NCBI GenBank assembly: GCA_937879855.1
Contig: CALFMO010000012.1
Location: forward strand, 1 to 11,228
Length of the DNA: 11,228 bases
Reading direction: 5' to 3'
Source of the DNA: an uncultured Acidobacteriaceae bacterium
GTDB taxonomy: Bacteria > Acidobacteriota > Terriglobia > Terriglobales > Acidobacteriaceae
Part shown: piece by piece, positions 5,675 through 11,228 of the stretch
Layout of the letters: each line of letters begins with the position of its first letter
Numbering within the stretch: the stretch's first letter is position 1
Made by a program: the position numbers and the translations under genes
Notes under the pieces: model-generated
The model's database searches: none
What the model was told of the DNA's origin: nothing
The model's input: the letters and a program-made list of their open reading frames with translations, nothing else

Positions 5675-8600
5675 ATGCCAGAAGGACCCCAATCACTCCG
5701 AATTGCTGTTCGTGTCTATCCGCAAGGGAAGGATGCTCCGGCAAAAACTCGTTCGCGGAAATCATGGCAATGTCCGGACGCGACGCTCGTATTCGACACT
5801 GAGACTCGCACAGACGCAACCCAGAGCATGACCTTTGGGAGCTACCGTTTCGTCCTGGCCGGACGCTGTTTGGAAGAGGGTCTGTTCTACGGTGATGACT
5901 TGCCACAGCCAGACCTGCAAGTTCTTCAAGCGTACGTCGCGAAACATGGTGCGCAGACGGCAAACGGAGGAGTTCGACAGTTATACCTGCTGACACGTCG
6001 GCAGTTCCTCGCAAAGTTCTATCAGGCTGTCTACAAGGGTCGCTGCCTCCTCGTCGGTTTCAATCTCCCTTTCGACCTGTCTCGGATTGCCTACGATGTC
6101 ACGGACGCTCGGGGGCGGTTCGCTGGCGGCTTTTCTCTTGGCTTGTGGTCGTACTTCGACAAGTCGGGCAACGAGTGTGCAAACCAGTACAGGCCCAGAA
6201 TTGGAATCAAACACATCGACAGCAAACGTGCGCTGAAAGGTTTTACAGGTCGGAACGATCCCGATAAAACGGATCTGATTCCTGAAGAATCTACGAACGG
6301 GAAACCCGAAAAGGGCTACAAGTTTCGCGGTCACTTCCTCGACCTCCGAACACTCGCTTTTGCGCTTACTGACAGAGGGTACTCCTTGGAAACAGCATGC
6401 GAAGCGTTTGGCGTTGAACATGGGAAGCAGAGTGTGTCTCGCCACGGAATCGTCACCGAGGAATACATCGACTACAACAGGCGCGATGTGCTGGCGACGC
6501 GGGAGCTAGCGGTCAAGTTGCTTGAGGAATATGACAAGCATCCGATAACACTCCAGGCCACGAAGGCATATTCCCCGGCATCCATCGGTAAGGCGTATCT
6601 GCACGCGATGGGAATTAAGCCAGTCCTAGTGCGACAGCCAGAGTTTCCCAAAGAATACCTGGGGTACGCTGAATCAGCATTTTTTGGAGGTCGCACCAGC
6701 GCGCATATTCGAAAAGTGCCAGTTCCCATTGTCTACACCGATTTTCTTTCTATGTATCCCACTGTTAACAGCCTCATGGGCTTGTGGCAATTCGTCATAG
6801 CCGAGGAAATCCGGGTCGTTGAGCATTGCGGCGCAGAGATTCAAGCCCTCCTTAGCTGGGTGAGCGCAGACAATCTCTTCAAGCCTGAAACCTGGAAGCA
6901 TCTAACTGGGTTCGTCAAGATAATCCCAGATGGCGACATCTTGCCGACTCGGGGGAAGTACAGCGTTGAAACCAATGACTGGCAAGTCGCAGTGAATCAT
7001 CTCTATGGCAGTTTGGATAACCCGAGTCATGCGCTTTGGTTCTCAATACCGGACGTAGTCGTATCCGTCCTTCTGACTGGCCGTATTCCCAAAATTATCG
7101 ATGCGTTTCGGATAGAAGCCATCGGCACACTCTCAGAGCTGGAACTGACGAAGCTCCGTGGAGCAATCGAGATTGATCCCAGACGCCAAGATTTCTTTAA
7201 GGTCGTTATCGAAGAACGTAAGGGGTTGCGATCCCGCTCGGACCTTTCCGAAGTCGAAAAGGAACGGCTCGACAAGGCATTAAAAGTTCTGGCCAATGCC
7301 GCGAGTTACGGCATTTACGCTGAGATGAATCGTCAAGAAGCAGACGGTCCGGTTAAGGTGACTTGTTACGGTATTGATGGCGATCCTTTCACTTGCCGGG
7401 TTGCGCATCCCGATGTGCCGGGTGAATATTGCTTTCCACCACTCGCATCGCTCATCACGGGGGCCGCGCGCCTCATGTTGGCTTTACTGGAACATTCCGT
7501 CGTAAAACTTGGCGGGACGTACGCGATGGAAGACACGGACTCGATGGCGATTGGTGCCACCGAGCACGGAGGATTGGTTCCCTGTCCCGGAGGTTCGCTT
7601 CGAATGCAGGACGGGCGCGCGGCGATTCGGGCGCTGTCCTGGCAAGAGGTCAGAACAATATCCGAACGGTTTGCGGCATTGAACCCTTACGAGCGCGATG
7701 CCGTGCCGGGCTCGATCCTTAAGATCGAAGACGACAATTTCATTTCCCAGACCGGCATTCAGCGCCAGCTCTACTGTTTTGCGATTTCGGCAAAGCGATA
7801 TGTGCCCTTCTTACCAGATGCCGATGGGAATCCGGTTCTACTTCGGAAGGGAATAAATAACAAATCAGACCGTTGGTCCCAGCATGGCCTGGGACATCTC
7901 CTGAATCCCACTGATCCGGAAAGTGAGGATCGCAAATGGACCGCCACGGTGTGGGTCGATATGGTGCGTCGCGTTCTCGGTCTACCTACTCAACCTCGAA
8001 GCTTTGAGAATTCACCAGCCGTAGGGCGAGTAACCGTTAGCAGTCCCGGCATCTGGCGACCACTGGCAGACTTCAACGCAGGGAAAAACTACTGCAACCA
8101 GCTCAAACCGTTCAACTTTCTGTTGACGTGTCATGTCAAACAGTTTGGCTATCCTCTAGGCGCAGACCCTGAACGCTTCCACCTTATTGCGCCGTACACC
8201 TCGATCCCAAAACAGTGGCTTGAGATGCTTTGGATCGACCAGTATTCAGGCAAACGCTATCGCATCACCACGGCCGGACATCACGGCACCCGAGGGACAG
8301 CGCGCGTAAAGACTTACGGCGACGTGATCCGGGAATACGAATTCCATCCGGAATCCAAGTGCGCAGACGCAACCGGCGAGCCTTGCAACAAGCAGACTAT
8401 TGGTCTGCTGCAACGTCGGCATGTTCGAATCGAGCAGATCAAGTACATCGGGAAGGAATCTAACAGTCTGGAAAGCGTCGAATCCGGCTTGGCCCATTCT
8501 GAGCAGAACGTCTACACAGAATATCCGGACCCAAGACGTGACGAATGGGAAACCAAAACGCGACCCTTGCTGAGGCAAGTTGCCCTGTCCGTCTTACAAA

Positions 8601-8713
8601 GGGAGACAGGCCTATCCCGCAGGATGTTGGTAGATGCAAGAACTGGGCGGCGAAGACCTCATGACAGGAATCAGAAATTGCTTGAGGCATTGGTGTCGCG
8701 TTTGACGACCTGA
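5675..8713 (+). CDS. Family B DNA polymerase with 3'-5' exonuclease and C-terminal HTH tail
   Basis: A 1012-residue protein from ATG 5675, four bases after the preceding stop; a TTG at 5654 is the alternative, and neither has a strong ribosome site, suggesting coupling. Exonuclease motifs: Exo I FDTET (D41, E43), Exo II GFNLPFDL (N130, D134), Exo III YNRRD (Y267, D271). Polymerase motifs: A, TDFLSMYP (D356, Y361); B, KVLANAASYG (K537, N541, Y545, G546); C, EDTDS (D620, D622); and a KRY motif in SAKRY near 705-709. All catalytic acids are present, so both activities are predicted. About 180 residues separate motifs A and B, more than in phage T4-type enzymes and possibly housing TPR-like insertions as in protein-primed enzymes. 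After the thumb comes a region of about 250 residues that I cannot assign. The end (961-1008) is an HTH-like segment matching the Cas1 tail. This is not a housekeeping PolB (Pol II), which is shorter and lacks this tail. Confidence 0.92.
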   Translation: MPEGPQSLRIAVRVYPQGKDAPAKTRSRKSWQCPDATLVFDTETRTDATQSMTFGSYRFVLAGRCLEEGLFYGDDLPQPDLQVLQAYVAKHGAQTANGGVRQLYLLTRRQFLAKFYQAVYKGRCLLVGFNLPFDLSRIAYDVTDARGRFAGGFSLGLWSYFDKSGNECANQYRPRIGIKHIDSKRALKGFTGRNDPDKTDLIPEESTNGKPEKGYKFRGHFLDLRTLAFALTDRGYSLETACEAFGVEHGKQSVSRHGIVTEEYIDYNRRDVLATRELAVKLLEEYDKHPITLQATKAYSPASIGKAYLHAMGIKPVLVRQPEFPKEYLGYAESAFFGGRTSAHIRKVPVPIVYTDFLSMYPTVNSLMGLWQFVIAEEIRVVEHCGAEIQALLSWVSADNLFKPETWKHLTGFVKIIPDGDILPTRGKYSVETNDWQVAVNHLYGSLDNPSHALWFSIPDVVVSVLLTGRIPKIIDAFRIEAIGTLSELELTKLRGAIEIDPRRQDFFKVVIEERKGLRSRSDLSEVEKERLDKALKVLANAASYGIYAEMNRQEADGPVKVTCYGIDGDPFTCRVAHPDVPGEYCFPPLASLITGAARLMLALLEHSVVKLGGTYAMEDTDSMAIGATEHGGLVPCPGGSLRMQDGRAAIRALSWQEVRTISERFAALNPYERDAVPGSILKIEDDNFISQTGIQRQLYCFAISAKRYVPFLPDADGNPVLLRKGINNKSDRWSQHGLGHLLNPTDPESEDRKWTATVWVDMVRRVLGLPTQPRSFENSPAVGRVTVSSPGIWRPLADFNAGKNYCNQLKPFNFLLTCHVKQFGYPLGADPERFHLIAPYTSIPKQWLEMLWIDQYSGKRYRITTAGHHGTRGTARVKTYGDVIREYEFHPESKCADATGEPCNKQTIGLLQRRHVRIEQIKYIGKESNSLESVESGLAHSEQNVYTEYPDPRRDEWETKTRPLLRQVALSVLQRETGLSRRMLVDARTGRRRPHDRNQKLLEALVSRLTT

Positions 8714-8723
8714 ACGCTTCGTC

Positions 8724-9812
8724 TTACTTATCTTCCAAAGCGGAAATGATCTTGTCCGTCAGTTGCTCTACTCCCGCGTGGGAGGAAACTGCGAGTTTGT
8801 CAGCCAACATCGGCGAGAATTCTAGTACTTCCTCAAAATTCACTCTGTGCCAAACAGGAAGTATGACCTTGTTTCCCTTTACCTCCCGTGTCGCGAGTCC
8901 GTTTAATTCCTGTACGGGCCAGTGTTTCGCGAAGAAGCTCTTGCTCAGCACCACGACACCAAAACGAGAATTTGCCAGACCATAGTCGATAGATGCTCTT
9001 AAGCTGTCCCCTAATTTAAGCGAAAATTCGTCATACCAAACCGAAACCCCTGCCTGCCTAAGTGCTATCGCGAGTGGGCGGACCAATTCGTCCTTGTCTT
9101 CGCTGCTATGCGAGATGAAAACATCCCACTTCTTAGGACTGCTGGTGCTTCTGTCTAGATTTGTCGTTCGGGGACGCGATTCGTCTTCTGCCCCCGTCGC
9201 TGTCTGCCGCACAGGGAGTCCGATAGCTGCAACCATATCGGAAGCGGCACTTAGTTGCTGCAGTCGTTGTCCGATCAAGCTTTGTACTTGTTGACCAATA
9301 TTGCCGTTGAACTGCGAGATCGAGGATTCCAACCAGCCCAAGTGCTGCTTTATGTCTGAAATTGCGCTCTGATATTCGGACTTCACGGCTGAGGCGTTGT
9401 TATCTGTTCTCACATAAATGAGATGAATCTCATTGGCATGCACGATGCCTCTTGGTGGATTCATGTGGAAAGTCGAGGGTCGTACCTGAAACATATTGGC
9501 ATCTCCCTTGAATGGGACTCTCACTGTAATCTCCGTGCCTTTGATGTAAAAGGGATTACTCCTATCAAAAATTATCCTCATCGGGTCGCGGCTCACATCC
9601 ACATCCATTTCCCGATATGACATGTATGCCTTATCCTCTTCGAGCACTGGAACTTCCAACTTGTACTTTGCCGCGAAGTCATGGACCAGTTGTTCTTCGG
9701 GCATGTCCCGAAAAACACTTGAGTCCAGTCGACTAACGTCTGCTTTCAGCATCTGCTTCTGATGTTCTAAGACGTCGAAAATATTCGCGCGTGAAAAAAG
9801 ATACGAGATCAC
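8724..9812 (-). CDS. TIR-domain protein, probable defence effector
   Basis: A 362-residue protein with GTG start at 9812, supported by GAGGAG 9 bases upstream. The N-terminal two thirds (1-about 205) are a non-TIR domain with SRDPMR, PFYIKGT and FHMNPPR motifs and a helical stretch at about 145-195. I recognise this as a recurring uncharacterised module but have no name for it. A low-complexity linker (about 205-226) leads to a C-terminal TIR domain (228-362): WDVFISHSSEDK at strand A, WYDEF at the BB-loop side, and HWPVQEL, in which W298 and E302 match the W-x-x-x-E context of the NADase glutamate in prokaryotic TIR enzymes. Predicted NAD-consuming or NAD-signalling effector. It follows the YaaC-like gene by 26 bp in one operon and converges on PolB with only 10 bp between stops. 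Confidence 0.85.
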   Translation of the reverse strand: MISYLFSRANIFDVLEHQKQMLKADVSRLDSSVFRDMPEEQLVHDFAAKYKLEVPVLEEDKAYMSYREMDVDVSRDPMRIIFDRSNPFYIKGTEITVRVPFKGDANMFQVRPSTFHMNPPRGIVHANEIHLIYVRTDNNASAVKSEYQSAISDIKQHLGWLESSISQFNGNIGQQVQSLIGQRLQQLSAASDMVAAIGLPVRQTATGAEDESRPRTTNLDRSTSSPKKWDVFISHSSEDKDELVRPLAIALRQAGVSVWYDEFSLKLGDSLRASIDYGLANSRFGVVVLSKSFFAKHWPVQELNGLATREVKGNKVILPVWHRVNFEEVLEFSPMLADKLAVSSHAGVEQLTDKIISALEDK

Positions 9813-9838
9813 GGATTCGTTCTCCTCAAGAATTGGGT

Positions 9839-10993
9839 CTAGGCGAAATCGTCTTCATGGGGGTTAAGAATTGTGACAACCATGTCTGGGATCTCCGCTT
9901 GATTAAGATCTAAGAAACGCTCAATGAGACTGAGCGACCTATCGTCTGCCGGTTCCGTTTGAGATGAAGACCGAGAAATAGCGTGAACCCATGTTTGAGG
10001 TCGATACCGCACCAACGAACTAAGCAGGAATAAACCCATGTATTGAATTGAGAATTCGGAAATATACAAATTCGCGATGGGAGATACCGCATAAATTGGC
10101 CCTCCCAGCCACCCCCCTGCCAGCGAATAGAAACCGTTCTCAAGTGCAAATCGCGAGTTCGTGTCACCTGGCACCGGTAATTCCTGGAACGTTCCATTCT
10201 GATATCCCAGATAGGCATCGGAAAACTCGTCAATGTTGTTTTTGTGCATGTTTCGAAAGTAGATGATCGAATTGCCCCAACCATGTTGAGCGGCCTGCAA
10301 TCTCCAGATGTTCAAGAAGGGAAATCGAGAGCGCCATCTGTCAACGATCAGCTTAAGAGTATCCCGATCAGAGAACAGTTGTGGGTCACCAATCCGAATC
10401 TGAAAACCCTGATCGTCTTGGTAAGGGGTCTCCAGATTGATGATGCCCGTTCGCGCCTCCTCGCCGAAAGTCAGTTGGAATAATGATTCCAATCGAGGAA
10501 TGCGACTAAGAATATCGGTCAGCGATAGTTCCACGCTGCTGAGTGGGGCGGAAGTGCTAGAAGGCAGAGCAACGGTACGCCATCTCGTCGCGTTATCGAT
10601 GTAGCAGAGGCGCGAGAAGGGGGCTACGACATCATTGAACTCTTGAAATGTTCCAACTTTATCGATCCTCAATCGAAGATCGGCAATGCGCGAATTTCCG
10701 GCCGATATATCTGTCAATCCATGCGAGGGGCGTAGTGTCGCAAGGGTGCTGAGCCTACTTGCCACGACTAATGCTTTCGCGAAGTTTACGATGCCATAGA
10801 ACTGTTGAAGAGGTCGGATTTCTAGGGGCGAAGACGCGGCGGCCTGATAAAACAGTCGCCCTTGCAGCAGGCATGATGCAATCTCCCGCGCGATTGAAGT
10901 GGAGGGCTCTCGACCAAAACGCATTTTCACAAGCGGTTTGAGATTTTCGGCGCTCTCTAGGAATTTGCACCTGTGCCAGTCGACCTCGGCCAT
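9839..10993 (-). CDS. YaaC-like protein, operon partner of the TIR protein
   Basis: A 384-residue product from ATG 10993; a TTG at 11023 would add 10 residues. Neither has a ribosome site, but the later start sits just after a -10 box and gives the expected N-terminus (DWHRCKFLES). The YaaC-family signature is visible: FYQAAASSPLEIRPLQQFYG at about 48-67 with a following helix (NFAKALVVAS), and SSLVRYRPQTW near 325-335 in the C-terminal helical part. Bacillus YaaC is somewhat shorter (about 315 residues) and has no assigned biochemical role. There is no signal peptide; the longer hydrophobic stretches belong to packed helices. The 26-bp spacing to the TIR gene implies co-transcription and a joint task, most likely sensing or control for the TIR effector; this is inference from context. 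Confidence 0.75.
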   Translation of the reverse strand: MAEVDWHRCKFLESAENLKPLVKMRFGREPSTSIAREIASCLLQGRLFYQAAASSPLEIRPLQQFYGIVNFAKALVVASRLSTLATLRPSHGLTDISAGNSRIADLRLRIDKVGTFQEFNDVVAPFSRLCYIDNATRWRTVALPSSTSAPLSSVELSLTDILSRIPRLESLFQLTFGEEARTGIINLETPYQDDQGFQIRIGDPQLFSDRDTLKLIVDRWRSRFPFLNIWRLQAAQHGWGNSIIYFRNMHKNNIDEFSDAYLGYQNGTFQELPVPGDTNSRFALENGFYSLAGGWLGGPIYAVSPIANLYISEFSIQYMGLFLLSSLVRYRPQTWVHAISRSSSQTEPADDRSLSLIERFLDLNQAEIPDMVVTILNPHEDDFA

Positions 10994-11000
10994 AGAAGGG

Positions 11001-11006
11001 AGTATA
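11001..11006 (-). promoter_or_regulatory. -10 box for a possible leaderless yaaC-like mRNA
   Basis: TATACT on the minus strand (five of six matches to TATAAT) ends 7 bases before ATG 10993, so transcription would begin at or next to the A of the start codon. The absence of a Shine-Dalgarno sequence fits a leaderless mRNA. No clear -35 lies 17 bp upstream, so support is moderate at best. Confidence 0.3.
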
Positions 11007-11105
11007 CCGCTCGGATATCTCAATGCATGCTATCGCGATGGTCACGCAACCGCATTTACACACACTTTCCATCGGCGTGCACTCCGCGGGGGGCTTCTTG
11101 CAGAA

Positions 11106-11119
11106 CGCTCGAACGAGCG
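11106..11119. repeat. 14-bp dyad upstream of the YaaC-TIR operon
   Basis: CGCTCG, two bases, CGAGCG: a perfect 6-bp dyad about 110 bp upstream of the yaaC-like start. Possible operator; short and CG-rich, so chance cannot be excluded. Confidence 0.25.
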
Positions 11120-11228
11120 CCGGGTGGTTTTGCCACTTGCAGAATGGTACATCGCACCGAGGGGGCCCCATCGAGCGCGCGGGCGGGCGGGCCTAAAGTC
11201 AACCCCAGGGCGGGGCCTGTGGTGGGGG

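Larger units (their letters stand above)
10994..11228. other. Upstream region of the YaaC-TIR operon and GC-rich window end
   Basis: About 235 bp with no gene that I can support. It contains a -10 box and a 14-bp dyad (separate entries). An open frame on the minus strand from about 11171 gives a Cys-rich peptide, but it runs on through the yaaC gene in another frame and has no ribosome site. From about 11160 the sequence becomes G/C-rich with short runs such as GGGCGGGCGGGCC; this may be a contig end of reduced reliability. Confidence 0.4.

Noticed and set aside
5675..8713. Chromosomal DNA polymerase II (polB)
   Set aside because: Length, N-terminal region, motif B spacing, C-terminal HTH tail and operon partners all differ from the housekeeping enzyme.
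1554..8723. Casposon terminal inverted repeats flanking the Cas1-PolB set
   Set aside because: By eye no matching inverted sequences of useful length occur at the left border (1554-1692) and the right border (8714-8723 and nearby). Longer or more distant repeats outside the window cannot be excluded.
10755..11171. A 138-residue Cys-rich open frame on the minus strand
   Set aside because: Most of it lies inside the yaaC-like gene in another frame, it has no ribosome site, and only the first 50 residues are Cys-rich. It is probably a shadow frame plus GC-rich window-end sequence.
11160..11228. GC-rich runs as a regulatory or G-quadruplex element
   Set aside because: The G-runs are irregular and sit at the extreme window end, where low-quality assembly is as likely as biology.

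Overview
The window appears to come from a free-living bacterium with mid-range to slightly high GC. Purine-rich Shine-Dalgarno sites precede several genes. The mix of secreted small proteins, a solo Cas1, a TIR protein and a YaaC-like protein would suit a soil lineage such as Acidobacteriota, but that placement is inference from family content, not from a marker gene. No rRNA, tRNA or CRISPR array is visible.

Layout. Positions 1-54 may be the end of an IS3-like element cut off by the window edge. From 1553 down to 137 (minus strand) lie three tightly packed, overlapping genes for small exported proteins: a Cys-containing protein with a 16-residue tandem repeat, a DUF3761 protein, and a coiled-coil protein resembling DUF3251. 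A good promoter with a perfect dyad in its spacer precedes them.

The centre (1693-8713) is the notable part. On the minus strand are a stand-alone Cas1 with an intact integrase active site plus a zinc ribbon and a C-terminal DNA-binding tail, and upstream of it a 331-residue protein of unknown family. Diverging on the plus strand is a tightly coupled three-gene set: a small HTH protein, a small protein with a Cys4 site followed by an HNH-like His/Asn pattern, and a 1012-residue family B DNA polymerase with all exonuclease and polymerase motifs. The last 48 comparable residues of Cas1 and of the polymerase align without gaps at 18/48 identities and share the signature GRRRPHxR. This suggests that the integrase and the polymerase carry the same DNA-binding module and work at the same site. 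Cas1 plus PolB is the core pair of casposons, but no terminal inverted repeats were found here. The best reading is a casposon-related or otherwise uncharacterised Cas1-PolB system, either mobile or defensive.

To the right, converging with the polymerase after only 10 bp, is a minus-strand pair: a YaaC-like protein (possibly leaderless) followed by a TIR-domain protein with a candidate NADase glutamate. This looks like a defence-type module, so the whole right two thirds may be an accessory or defence island. The last 200 bp are GC-rich and hold no gene that I can support.
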